A stretch of DNA of 64,000 nt from CAZVYJ01 sp964631565. GTDB taxonomy: Bacteria; Planctomycetota; Phycisphaerae; SM23-33. This document shows, one piece after another, positions 9,889-18,249 of this stretch. The translations under genes and the position numbers were made by a program. The notes under the pieces are model-generated. The model was given only the letters and a program-made list of their open reading frames with translations. It searched no databases and was not told the origin of the DNA. The stretch's first letter is position 1. Every line of letters begins with the position of its first letter. The stretch is taken from NCBI GenBank assembly GCA_964631565.1, contig CAZVYJ010000004.1:1-64000 (forward strand). The letters run 5' to 3'.

Positions 9889-11088
9889 GTGACGCTCATA
9901 GATCAATCGCAAGACATACTGGCGTTCGTGGATGAGTTCGGAACTCCATCGCTTGATACCGAGAAGGATGGGGTAACGAACTTGTTCATTTGTGTCGCCG
10001 TGCTCTTACGGCCGGAGGATGTCGATCTGGCTGTTGACCAAGTTCGGAAACTAAGTCAGGATCACTTCGGTGAGAGCGAAATCCGCAGCAGCAATATCAG
10101 GGGCCGAAGAGCGAACAAGAGGCGGCTGAAGGTACTCGACTCGTTAGTGCAGATTCCCTTCTCTTACTACGCCTTGGTCGTGGACAAGCGGCACGTGTTC
10201 CGAGAGTCCGGCTTGGCCTACAAACGGTCGTTTTACAGGTTCTTCCACCGCATTCTCTGCCGCCGGTTGACCGACCCCGGTATGGGCATCTCCGTCGTGG
10301 CCGACCGGTTGGGAGACCTGGAGTTCATGAAGGGTTTCAGCGCGTACATCGACAAACACATCGGCCCGAATCTCTTTACAACCTTCACCTTTGGCTTCGA
10401 TGATTGGCAGAACCAGCCCCTGCTTCAGATCGCCGATCTAGTGGCCGGCACGCTGGGCAAGATTCACGACACGGACCATCAGACGACCGTCGCTCAGGAC
10501 TTCCAAAGACTCTTGGCCTCTAAGCGAATTGCTGAACACATTTGGCCGCCGTACTGGAGTCGGGATACCGCTCTGGAAGACCTTCAAGAGCCAGCCGGGA
10601 ACCAGTGGGACAACGACATCGCCAAAGCGTGCCTCAACAAGGTACGGTCATTTATGACGGCCGAAGTTAAAGATGCGACTGAGACGCAGGAGATGCAACG
10701 CATCGTCCTGGATCGGTTGCTTCAGCAGCGACTGCTGGGGGACGAAGGCAAGCACAGCGTGATCACAGACGTGCTCATCCGCATGCTGAAGGACTGCGGC
10801 TTTGGTGACATCGCCAAACAGAAGTTCACTTCGGAGATAATAGGCGGCCTCCGAGATAAAGGGTTCGTTTTTGCAGGAACAAGTTCCGGAATGCGACTTG
10901 CCATGACATGGGCGGACATTCGCGACTACCTGAACCACGACGATGGCATTATCGGCCCGATGCTCTCGCGTTTGGGCATCGCCCGTGAGACCGTTAAGGT
11001 GGTTACAAACAATAGCTTAGATATCCTCGCCAGTCCTGAATACCACCGACTTGGCATGTTGGTGGACTGCAAGGAAAGAATGGAGTAA
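9889..11088 (+). CDS. DUF3800 domain protein with extra C-terminal domain
   Basis: This 399-residue protein opens with ILAFVDEFGTPSL, the FVDE-type start of DUF3800, a domain with a predicted RNase H-like fold that is common in defence islands and phages. A second acidic signature, LLQIADLVAGTLGK, at about 182-195 is the typical DUF3800 C-terminal motif. Residues from about 265 onward look like an added alpha-helical or winged-helix domain. The likely start is a GTG at 9889 with a weak upstream purine stretch. The gap of 113 bases before it could hold its own promoter. The biochemical activity of the family is not established. Confidence 0.72.
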   Translation: MTLIDQSQDILAFVDEFGTPSLDTEKDGVTNLFICVAVLLRPEDVDLAVDQVRKLSQDHFGESEIRSSNIRGRRANKRRLKVLDSLVQIPFSYYALVVDKRHVFRESGLAYKRSFYRFFHRILCRRLTDPGMGISVVADRLGDLEFMKGFSAYIDKHIGPNLFTTFTFGFDDWQNQPLLQIADLVAGTLGKIHDTDHQTTVAQDFQRLLASKRIAEHIWPPYWSRDTALEDLQEPAGNQWDNDIAKACLNKVRSFMTAEVKDATETQEMQRIVLDRLLQQRLLGDEGKHSVITDVLIRMLKDCGFGDIAKQKFTSEIIGGLRDKGFVFAGTSSGMRLAMTWADIRDYLNHDDGIIGPMLSRLGIARETVKVVTNNSLDILASPEYHRLGMLVDCKERME

Positions 11089-11211
11089 AACCATGCCGAG
11101 CTTTTTTGCCCAACACTCGTGTGCTGGTTTTCGACCGACTCAGTGACTTCGCACCTGCGGAACGGACTCTCTGGGACGCATGACTTAAGACTTGGTTGGA
11201 GCAATAAGCTG

Positions 11212-11814
11212 ATGGATACCATCCGAATTACCCAGGAAGACCCGATGTATCCGGCAGGGCTGAAGGCCTGCCTCGGGCAATCTTCGCCAGTGGCGATCTG
11301 GATGAGCGACAACCTTGAAGTGCTGGCTGCGAAGCGAAAGCTGGGGATATTCTGCTCTGTTAAATGTCCGGGAAGTCTGATTCTGAGAACCTACGAATAC
11401 ATCCGGTCGCTGAGAGACAAGGGCATTACAGCCATCGGCGGCTTCCATTCTCCCGTCGAGCAGGAATGTCTTCGCATACTGCTTCGCGGCTCGTCATCGG
11501 TGATTATCTGCCCGGCCAGAAGCATTCAACGGATGAGACCCCGTCCCGAATGGAAAGAGTATCTCAAGGCCGGCCGCATGCTGATTTTTTCGCCATTTGA
11601 CGAAGGTAAAGATCGCATTACAGGTGAGCTCGCTGAGCAGCGCAACCATTTCGCGGCTACCCTGGCAGATGAGGTGTTAGTTCCCCACGCCAATCCCGGC
11701 GGCAAGGCCGAGACGCTCTGCCACAAGATAGTTTCTTGGGGTAAGCCATTGCTGACATTTGACCACCATGACAATGCCAATCTTATTGCCTTGGGGGCAA
11801 AGGGGGTTGTTTGA
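11212..11814 (+). CDS. DprA/Smf-like Rossmann-fold DNA-processing protein
   Basis: This 200-residue protein matches the central DprA (Smf) fold: it starts with ITQEDPMYPAGLK, has GSLILRTYEYIRSLRD and AIGGFHSPVEQECL in the middle, and ends with KPLLTFDHHDNANLIALGA. True DprA loads RecA on single-stranded DNA during transformation and is longer, with a SAM and a winged-helix domain that are missing here. Short DprA-like proteins are found in defence loci. I chose the ATG at 11212 because GGAG stands 10 bases upstream; an in-frame start at 11119 is possible. Its end overlaps the methyltransferase stub that follows by 8 bases, so the two were once co-translated. Confidence 0.65.
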   Translation: MDTIRITQEDPMYPAGLKACLGQSSPVAIWMSDNLEVLAAKRKLGIFCSVKCPGSLILRTYEYIRSLRDKGITAIGGFHSPVEQECLRILLRGSSSVIICPARSIQRMRPRPEWKEYLKAGRMLIFSPFDEGKDRITGELAEQRNHFAATLADEVLVPHANPGGKAETLCHKIVSWGKPLLTFDHHDNANLIALGAKGVV

Positions 11815-12028
11815 GTTGATTCGCAAGGCACTACAAGAAGGTAATCTCCGGGGTCTATTCATAGAGCTTCTCGGTTGGGACTATGCCCATGGCGTGGACA
11901 CGGTAGCAGTCAATGGCCGGCAATTCACGATCCAGAGAATCGCCCACAAACGAGGATTTCAGGTGTTCGAGCATGAAGCCGACCGGATTTCAACACAGAC
12001 CTTGCGGTACGTCAAAGAATTAGAGTGA
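11807..12028 (+). pseudogene. N-terminal stub of a second Eco57I-type methyltransferase, truncated by an IS3 end
   Basis: Only 73 codons remain. The stretch GLFIELLGWD, then VNGRQFTIQRIAHKRGF, lines up with the start of the intact methyltransferase at 5380 (IFIEELGWD ... IAEKRSM), although the two are clearly different genes and not a recent copy. A TTG at 11807 that overlaps the DprA-like stop is the likeliest start. The stop codon TGA at 12026-12028 is the first three bases of an IS3-type terminal repeat, so the transposon insertion cut the gene off. The catalytic domain is gone, hence the fragment cannot methylate DNA. Confidence 0.7.
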
Positions 12029-12243
12029 CCTGCCCCCAATAAACCGCCGGATATTCAGAGAGAGTCTTTTGAGGCATAATGGCCTCAGAAAGGACTCTGA
12101 TTATGAAGAAGTATCGGCCGGAGCAGATTGTAGAGCAGTTGCGTCAGGCGCACGTGGAACTGGGCAAAGGCCCGACACTTTGGACCACCTCCGCTGAGAT
12201 GCAAGAACCTACTTCTGGCGTTCACGTCGCCCCCGACCATTAA
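12026..12243 (+). mobile_element. IS3-family remnant (left end plus start of orfA)
   Basis: The sequence from 12026 begins TGACCTGCCCCCAATAAA, which has the look of an IS3-family terminal inverted repeat. About 75 bases later, behind AAGGA, an ATG at 12103 opens MKKYRPEQIVEQLRQAHVEL, the conserved start of IS3-type OrfA. After about residue 23 the match stops and the frame ends at 12243. No OrfB and no right end were found, so this is a one-ended relic that cannot move. Confidence 0.65.
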
Positions 12244-12376
12244 CCCCGAATCTCTGACAGTTTTTCTTCATTACGGCGTGCATCAACTAGCAATTTGGGT
12301 TCTTCTCTGTCCGAACGCGATTCGGCCCACAATATAAGGGGTCACATTATCGTCAATGATTTCTAAACACCGTTCC

Positions 12377-12424
12377 ACCGTTGTGACGTTCCATCGGTGC
12401 ATCGTTGTGCCGTTCCACCGGTCT
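12377..12424. repeat. Two tandem 24-bp direct repeats upstream of umuDC
   Basis: The copies at 12377-12400 and 12401-12424 share the core CGTTGTG-C-CGTTCCA-CGG with a few differences, and a partial third copy (CGTTCCACCG) lies at 12371-12380. They lie about 170 bases before umuD. They could be binding sites of a regulator or iterons, or simply slipped-strand duplications. Confidence 0.5.
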
Positions 12425-12448
12425 TTAACGTATTAGAGCGGTTTTCTG

Positions 12449-12492
12449 GCTAAGCTACGTATAAATAATATGTTACGGCTATGTAGCTTAGC
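12449..12492. repeat. Perfect 10-bp inverted repeat upstream of umuD
   Basis: GCTAAGCTAC at 12449-12458 and GTAGCTTAGC at 12483-12492 are exact reverse complements with an AT-rich spacer of 24 bases. The structure could be an operator for the damage-inducible umuDC genes or an end-pair of a small mobile element. It is not followed by a T-run, so it is not an obvious terminator. Confidence 0.55.
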
Positions 12493-12595
12493 GGTCACAC
12501 ATCCATGACGTTGCATTAAACGATCCCCCGCCGTTTTATCACCCCCTTGCAAACCCCATTATGTTAGTATTATGTTAGGTATTTTGAGGTACGGT

Positions 12596-13033
12596 ATGGC
12601 ATCGCGGGTATCGGACATTCTGGCGGCGGGCGTAGGCGCGGTTCAACCGCTGGCGTTGTACGGCTCGACGGTCGAAGCCGGCTTCCCGTCCCCCGCCGAC
12701 GACTACATCGAGGGCCAGCTCGACCTGAACGAGTATCTCATCCGCCACCCGGCTGCGACGTTCTTCGTCCGCGTCAGTGGCGAGTCCATGCGAGATGCCG
12801 GCATTTTCGACGGCGACCTGCTCTTGGTCGACCGAGCCCTGGAGCCCCGCAACGGCCAGGTCGTCGTGGCCGCCCTATCCGGCGAGCTGACCGTCAAGCG
12901 GATCTGCTGGCGCGCCGGCCGCCTGCTGCTGGTGCCCGACGGTCCCGGCTTTGCTCCCATCGAGCCGCCCGACGGCGACGACTTCCACGTCTGGGGCGTC
13001 GTCACATACAACATCCACCGCGTGCAGACATGA
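12596..13033 (+). CDS. umuD: UmuD-like S24 peptidase, DNA polymerase V accessory subunit
   Basis: This 145-residue protein has the full UmuD pattern: a self-cleavage site at A28-G29 in the stretch VEAGFPSPADD, the catalytic serine S64 in SGESM, and the partner lysine K101 in ELTVKR. RecA filaments promote the cleavage, which turns UmuD into the active subunit of the error-prone polymerase. I chose the ATG at 12596 because GAGG precedes it and the product then matches the usual UmuD length; an upstream ATG at 12572 would add 8 residues. Its stop overlaps the umuC start as ATGA. The repeats upstream are candidates for damage control of the operon. Mobile elements often carry such operons. Confidence 0.9.
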   Translation: MASRVSDILAAGVGAVQPLALYGSTVEAGFPSPADDYIEGQLDLNEYLIRHPAATFFVRVSGESMRDAGIFDGDLLLVDRALEPRNGQVVVAALSGELTVKRICWRAGRLLLVPDGPGFAPIEPPDGDDFHVWGVVTYNIHRVQT

Positions 13034-14289
13034 TAGCCCTGGTCGACTGCAACAACTTCTACTGTTCGTGCGAGCGGGTCTTCCAGCCGCGGCTGCGGAA
13101 CCGCCCGCTGGTGGTCCTGAGCAACAACGACGGCTGCATCGTCGCCCGCTCCAACGAGGTTAAGGCCATCGGCATCGCCATGGGCACGCCGCTGTTCAAG
13201 GCCGCCGAGCTCATCCGCAAGCACCGCATCGCCGTCCGCTCGTCGAACTACGCACTCTACGGCGACATGTCCAGCCGCGTCATGCGGACGCTGGAGCAGC
13301 TCTGCCCCGAGGTCGAGATATACAGCATCGACGAGGCGTTCGCTTATCTCGACGGCATCCCCGGCGACCTTGCCGAACTCGGCCGCAACCTGCGGGCGAC
13401 CGTACTGCGGCATACCGGCATACCCGTATCGGTCGGCATCGGCCAGACGAAGACGCTCGCTAAGATCGCCAACAAGCTCGCAAAGAACGACCTAGCCTCC
13501 GGAGGCGTGTACATTCTGCAAGACTGCCGCGATGAAGCACTTTCCAAACTGCCTGTCGGCGATATCTGGGGCATCGGCTCACGTTACGCACGCATGCTTA
13601 ATCGAAGCGGCATAAAAACCGCGGCCGACCTGCGCGACGCCAGCCCGGAATGGGTCCCCAGCAAAATGACCGTAACAGGCCTGCGGACCATGCTGGAACT
13701 TCGCGGCCAGCGGTGCATACCGCCGGAGATGGAGCCACCGCCGAACAAGCAGATAGTCCGCTCGCGTTCATTCGGCCGGCCGGTCGAGTCTCTGGAACAG
13801 CTCACCCAGGCCGTCGCACTGCACGCCAGCCGCGGCGCGGAAAAGCTCCGCCAGCAGCACCTCGCCGCCGAGATGGTCGCCGTGTTCATCACCACCAACC
13901 GCTTCAAGGATGAGCCGCAGTACGACCGGTCGGTCTGCACGCGGCTGGCCATCGCCTCCGACGCCACCGATACGATTATCGCCGCCGCACTGACGGGCCT
14001 GCGGCACATATACCGCCGCGGGTATCGCTTCAAGAAGGCCGGCATCATGCTGATGGGCCTGATTCCCGCCGCCGGCCGGCAGCCGGTCCTGTTCGAGGAA
14101 CTGCAATGCCCCCAGTCCAGCCGGACCGATGCGGTCCTCGATGCCATCAACCGCCGCTTCGGCCCCAATACGCTGCGACATGCCGTTATGGGCTTCGACA
14201 ACTCCGGCTGGGCCATGCGCCAGTCCCGCCGCTCGCCCCACTACACCACCCGCTGGTCCGAACTGCCTGTGGTCAAAGCGACCGCATAG
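13030..14289 (+). CDS. umuC: UmuC-type Y-family translesion DNA polymerase
   Basis: This 419-residue protein is a full-length UmuC. It begins with MIALVDCNNFYCSCERVF, containing the first metal-binding aspartate; YSIDEAF, with the D-E pair, lies at about residues 98-104; VGIGQTKTLAKIANK and the helix-hairpin-helix segment GIGSRYARML follow, then the little-finger domain and the C-terminal part typical of UmuC. Together with UmuD it forms DNA polymerase V and copies damaged templates. The start ATG overlaps the umuD stop, so translation is coupled. The high GC content fits the core of the chromosome better than the AT-richer gene tails around it. Confidence 0.93.
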   Translation: MIALVDCNNFYCSCERVFQPRLRNRPLVVLSNNDGCIVARSNEVKAIGIAMGTPLFKAAELIRKHRIAVRSSNYALYGDMSSRVMRTLEQLCPEVEIYSIDEAFAYLDGIPGDLAELGRNLRATVLRHTGIPVSVGIGQTKTLAKIANKLAKNDLASGGVYILQDCRDEALSKLPVGDIWGIGSRYARMLNRSGIKTAADLRDASPEWVPSKMTVTGLRTMLELRGQRCIPPEMEPPPNKQIVRSRSFGRPVESLEQLTQAVALHASRGAEKLRQQHLAAEMVAVFITTNRFKDEPQYDRSVCTRLAIASDATDTIIAAALTGLRHIYRRGYRFKKAGIMLMGLIPAAGRQPVLFEELQCPQSSRTDAVLDAINRRFGPNTLRHAVMGFDNSGWAMRQSRRSPHYTTRWSELPVVKATA

Positions 14290-14423
14290 CGAATGAAAAT
14301 AAGTAGACGGGAAACAACTTGATTGCTAGGAGATATGAACGATATTGCTCACCTGTGCCGAAGCAATGTCCATCCATGAATCATAGTGTATAATTTCAGT
14401 TATTAAACAATGAAGGAGATCTC

Positions 14424-14780
14424 ATGTACGGCATACCTGAAGACTTCGACTGGAGTTTTATGATTGGGCAAGAAGTGCTTCAAATCTGCATCGGCCGAAA
14501 TGAGGTTATTATCAATTTCGATAATATATCGATCACGGTTGAGTGTTCATTTGCTCATAGTGCCGAAAGCAAAGACGCAGATTTCGATGGTATCCTGCCG
14601 TTGAAGGCTACTAGTCTGGTTTCGCTCATCGGCTATTGCCCCACACGTGTAATTCGTCAATCACAGCAGTTGCTTGAAATACACTTCTCCAACAGAGAAA
14701 AACTATCTCTTAATGACGACTCTTTGCAATATGAGTCATTTATAGTTAATGGAGCTGATGGCCCCCTGATTATTGTTTAG
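14424..14780 (+). CDS. Small hypothetical protein, DUF6188-like
   Basis: This 118-residue protein starts at an ATG preceded by an excellent ribosome site (GAAGGAG, 6 bases away). The segment IGQEVLQICIGRNEVIINFD and the alternating hydrophobic pattern suggest a small beta-sandwich such as that of DUF6188, a family often found beside toxin or immunity genes; I hold that match only tentatively. No signal peptide or membrane segment is present. It stands alone between umuC and the SRAP gene. Confidence 0.55.
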   Translation: MYGIPEDFDWSFMIGQEVLQICIGRNEVIINFDNISITVECSFAHSAESKDADFDGILPLKATSLVSLIGYCPTRVIRQSQQLLEIHFSNREKLSLNDDSLQYESFIVNGADGPLIIV

Positions 14781-14819
14781 TAAAGATTGGTGCTAAAGCT
14801 GGCTGATATCGAGGTCGCC

Positions 14820-15497
14820 ATGTGTGGACGATTCGCACTGAAAACACCGGCTGTAAAGCTTCGCGAGATGCTGCACTTCGACAACACTCCCACCAGCACT
14901 CCGCGATACAACATCGCTCCGTCTCAGGAAGTGTTTGTCATCCGGCTTGAAGAAGGTCGTCGCATCGCGGTGCCGATGCGATGGGGACTGATTCCTTCCT
15001 GGGCGAAAGACCCAGCCATCGGCAACCGGATGATTAACGCCCGCTGCGAGACGATTGCCGAGAAGCCCGCCTTCCGCGAGTCGTTCCGGCTGCGGCGGTG
15101 CCTCATCCCTGCCGACGGCTTCTACGAGTGGCAGGCCCGCAAGGGGAAGGGCAAACAGCCGTTTTACATTCACCAGACCGAAGGCGACGTGTTGACGATG
15201 ACTGGCATCTGGGACCGCTGGGTTTCACCGGCCGGTGAGGAAGTTCTTAGCTGCGCGATCATCACGACCGCAGCCGGCCCTACAGTCGGACAAATCCACA
15301 CCCGCATGCCTGTGATAATCCCACCGCAAGACCGCGAGCGATGGTTAAGCGACAAAACTCCCAAAGAAGTACTACTCGCACTGCTCCAACCCCCTGCCGA
15401 GGAAATCCTCACCACCTACGCCGTCGACTCCGCCGTCAACAAACCGGAAGTCGACAATCCTTCCTGCATCGTCCCTGCGGAATTTAAGCTAAGTTGA
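14820..15497 (+). CDS. SRAP (YedK/HMCES) abasic-site protection protein
   Basis: This 225-residue protein starts MCGRF; the cysteine at position 2 is the residue that forms the covalent bond with abasic sites in single-stranded DNA. That fixes the start at 14820, since the first methionine must be removed to expose it; an upstream in-frame start would bury the cysteine. YNIAPSQ, RWGLIPSWAK, NARCETI, ADGFYEW with the catalytic glutamate, and IHTRMPVI with the histidine complete the family pattern. The protein shields abasic sites at replication forks. Its position after umuDC gives a small DNA-damage tolerance group inside the island. Prophages and defence islands often carry SRAP genes. Confidence 0.93.
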   Translation: MCGRFALKTPAVKLREMLHFDNTPTSTPRYNIAPSQEVFVIRLEEGRRIAVPMRWGLIPSWAKDPAIGNRMINARCETIAEKPAFRESFRLRRCLIPADGFYEWQARKGKGKQPFYIHQTEGDVLTMTGIWDRWVSPAGEEVLSCAIITTAAGPTVGQIHTRMPVIIPPQDRERWLSDKTPKEVLLALLQPPAEEILTTYAVDSAVNKPEVDNPSCIVPAEFKLS

Positions 15498-16595
15498 TGC
15501 CGTTCCAGATTCTGATCTTCTCCACGATTTCCTGGTCCATCTGTAGTGCGGGCTTTGCGCAGCGACCTCGGTGCATATGGGAGGGAAGACCAAGGGTGGG
15601 TCGCAAGTTGCCCCTCACCGACAGTTTATCTGAATATAACATTATGAGCCGTTCGATAGGTTGTCAGGAAACGTTATTAACTGTATGCTTTGGAATGCTG
15701 CAAAGAGCACCAGCACACGTCGTGGACTTAATCAACTTGGGGTAATAGGACGGATATAAGCGAGAAGGGAGAACATCACTTGGACGGTTCGGAAAGTAAA
15801 CGTCGGTCCCGCAGTTGGCCCTATTCCAAACATGGCACATTTGAAGCAGATCTTCATCGGGTTGCAGCGGCGTGGTTTGCCGTCAAGGGGCACCCAGTCC
15901 AACGCAGATATCCGTTCATTCTCGACACTCTGGAGAACTGGCCACGGAATATCATCCTTCCCGAGGTGGTCGAATACATAGAAAACGATATAAAGACGCG
16001 GCAAGCTGCGGGCGAAGGCTTCCCGATACACAAATACCTTCACCACGGACTAAGCAGTCAGGCCATGGTGTTCAACCTGGTCGGGCCACTCATTGTTCGA
16101 GGGGATTACGAACCCTTGAGAGCAACCCTTGCATCGAATGATTTACCGTGGCCGTCGGGCAATGTGGTCGGCCGGTTCGAGATTGAGGATCGAACTGTCT
16201 TCAATGAGAACTACGGCCAGCCGACATCCTTCGACTGTGCAATCACAGGAGATGACGGGCCGGGAATATACATTGAGTCCAAGTTCGTAGAACCGGGTTT
16301 CGGCGGATGCTCCGTGTTCGCCAAAGGAGACTGTGACGGCCGCAATCCGGTCGATAATCCTTCGCTCTGCTATCTGGACCATATCGGCCGCCTTTACTGG
16401 CAGCGAGTTCGCGAACATGGTTTGGATGCACTGGCCCAAGGGCCAATCTGTCCGATGACAATTTATTACCAATTCTTTCGAGAGACGCTTTTCGCATTGC
16501 ACAAGGAAGGTTGCTTCGTTCTTCTGCACGATAAACGAAACCCGTCATTCTCTGTCGATGGCCCTAACGGCCGTCGCGGCGCCTTCGCTTTTCTA

Positions 16596-17614
16596 GAGCG
16601 GATTACGCTAGGGTCTAGCGCCAGGCACAAGATGTTGTTAGGCTTTCATGTTGAAAGGAGATTCGGCATGGAAGCCTATTCTTTGGATCTGCGTAAACGC
16701 GTGCTGGCGTCGTGTGATGCCGGACACGGAACAAAGCAGGTGGCTGAGTTATTTGGTGTCAGTTGTTCATGGGTTCGGCGGCTGAAGCAGCGTCGCAGGG
16801 ACTTGGGAACTATTGAACCGTTACCTCCACGCTACGGTTATCCGCCAAAGTTCAACGAAGCGAACCTGCGTCGTCTCTGCGAACTGGTCGAGCAATACCC
16901 GGATGCGACGCTCAAGGAACTTCGGCAGCGGCTGGGTCTGAACGTGACGGAGGTCAGTATTTGCCGTCGTCTAAATCAACTCAAGCTAACCTTTAAAAAA
17001 AAGTCCTGCACGCATCGGAGCAGGAGCGGCCGGACATCCAGGCGTTGCGGAGAAGATGGCACAGGCGGCTCGAAGGAATAGACATTGATCGGCTTGTGTT
17101 TATTGACGAAAGCGGCGCCCAGAGCAACATGTGCCGGCGTCACGGACGCAGCCCAGCGGGACAACGTCTGGTGGCCAAGGTTCCGCACGGGCATTGGAAG
17201 ACCAGCACGATAATCTCCGCCATTGGCCTGCGGGGTGCGTTCGCCCCGGCGGTGTTCGACGGCCCGACCGACCGGGAGGTCTTCCGGGCTTACGTTCAGC
17301 AGATACTTGTTCCGCAACTTCGTTCCGGCGACATCGTGATTATGGACAACCTCTCGCCACACAAGGCCCCCGGCATACGAGAGGCGATCGAGCAAGCCGG
17401 GGCCACTCTTCTTTATCTGCCGCCGTATTCGCCGGACTTCAATCCGATCGAGAACATGTGGTCGAAGCTGAAGGCGTACCTTCGCTCAGCCGCCGCCCGC
17501 ACATTCGACGCCATCTGCGATGCCGTTGCCGACGGCCTTAAAACGGTAACTACCACGGACTGCCGGGGCTTCTTCCAAAACTGCGGATACGCTACATGCT
17601 AGGGTAATGCGCTC
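16596..17614 (+). mobile_element. Complete IS630-family insertion sequence (1019 bp)
   Basis: The ends are imperfect inverted repeats: the left end reads GAGCGGATTACGCTAGGG and the right end, on the other strand, GAGCGCATTACCCTAGCA. TA dinucleotides flank both sides (16594-16595 and 17615-17616), the target duplication of IS630/Tc1-mariner elements. Inside is one transposase gene in two overlapping frames. The clean ends, the full-length transposase and the exactly restorable host gene indicate a recent insertion. Confidence 0.93.
16668..17602 (+). CDS. IS630-family DDE transposase made by -1 frameshifting
   Basis: OrfA (16668-17081) begins MEAYSLDLRKRVLASC behind GAAAGGAG and carries the helix-turn-helix (TKQVAELFGVSCSWVRRL). 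At a run of eight A residues (16995-17002) after CTTT, a shift into the -1 frame gives FKKKVLHASEQERPDIQALR and continues through the catalytic part to the stop at 17600-17602. The catalytic aspartates lie in VFIDESG and VIMDNLS and the glutamate in NPIENMW, so all three are present. Members of this family commonly use such slippery A-runs to make the full transposase of about 311 residues. A true frameshift mutation is less likely because the A-run is at the expected position. Confidence 0.88.
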
Positions 17615-17825
17615 TAGTCGAGCAGTTGCCTGACCAATATCGCAATCGTGTCGGCAGCATAAGCATTCAGGAAGTCGCCGCCAGCATTCGTTACTGCGGT
17701 AGACATAAAGACTGGATCGGTGAGTTTGAGACCAAGTACGGCCTGAACGGATAGGAGAATTCCTGAGAAATCCCGCGACGTGTGATCGACCCTGTCATAG
17801 TAGCGCGTCAGAATCTGAGGAGCAC

Positions 17826-18245
17826 ATGACAAAGAAAGAAGTCGAACAATCTGGCCCAGATCACGCTTCGATGGTGCGGATGGTAGATCTCCTCGCGGAT
17901 TTCGCGGAGAACAAGACTGTCAAGAAGCCCCCAACCATTAGTCCTAGCGATGATTGTTTTATGGATGAGCATCCAGCTATCAATATATTTACGGCTTATG
18001 CCTATGAAGATGGCTGGATGATTCCGGGTTTCGATTGGCCGAATTGGGATGAAGGACGCGAGATTGCAGGTAATCCCGCTGAGATTGGCAAAGTCGATCT
18101 TCTGACAATCAGAAAACTTATCACTGCTCTTGTCCGCAATGAGCGATTCTGTGAAAGTGCGCTCCAGTCTGCGTATAAAGAAGGCGTAATAGAAGCGATA
18201 CTCCGGCGGATCGAACAACTGAGTTCAGAAGAAACAGAAGGATGA
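17826..18245 (+). CDS. DUF6508-like protein
   Basis: This 139-residue protein starts at an ATG behind GAGGAGC. The stretch AYEDGWMIPGFDWPNWDEG fits DUF6508, a small family of unknown function that is common in accessory regions. It has no signal peptide or membrane segment. The next gene begins 4 bases after its stop, so it is co-expressed with a predicted nuclease. A role as antitoxin or immunity partner of that nuclease is possible but rests only on the pairing. Confidence 0.6.
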   Translation: MTKKEVEQSGPDHASMVRMVDLLADFAENKTVKKPPTISPSDDCFMDEHPAINIFTAYAYEDGWMIPGFDWPNWDEGREIAGNPAEIGKVDLLTIRKLITALVRNERFCESALQSAYKEGVIEAILRRIEQLSSEETEG

Positions 18246-18249
18246 CATC

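Larger units (their letters stand above)
15780..17754 (+). pseudogene. PD-(D/E)XK nuclease gene interrupted by an IS630 element
   Basis: The coding part is 15780-16595 joined to 17617-17754. Removing the IS630 element and one copy of the TA target restores an uninterrupted frame of 317 residues: codon 272 becomes CTA and the protein continues as VEQLPDQYRN to the stop at 17754. The N-terminal part has LSSQAMVFNLVGPL (about 91-104) and a likely active site with D152 and E166-S-K168, a PD-(D/E)XK nuclease pattern close to the PGN_0703 group of putative restriction enzymes. The start is a TTG at 15780 with AAGGGAGA before it. The frame of the broken gene runs without a stop into the transposase orfA. 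The intact gene probably encoded a defence nuclease. Confidence 0.75.

Noticed and set aside
12371..12424. A CRISPR array
   Set aside because: There are only two to three repeats, they are directly adjacent with no spacers, and no cas genes lie nearby. No other array was seen in the window.
12434..12492. A second IS630-type end (TAGAGCGG) before umuD
   Set aside because: Only the first eight bases agree with the IS630 end. No matching opposite end or transposase was found nearby.
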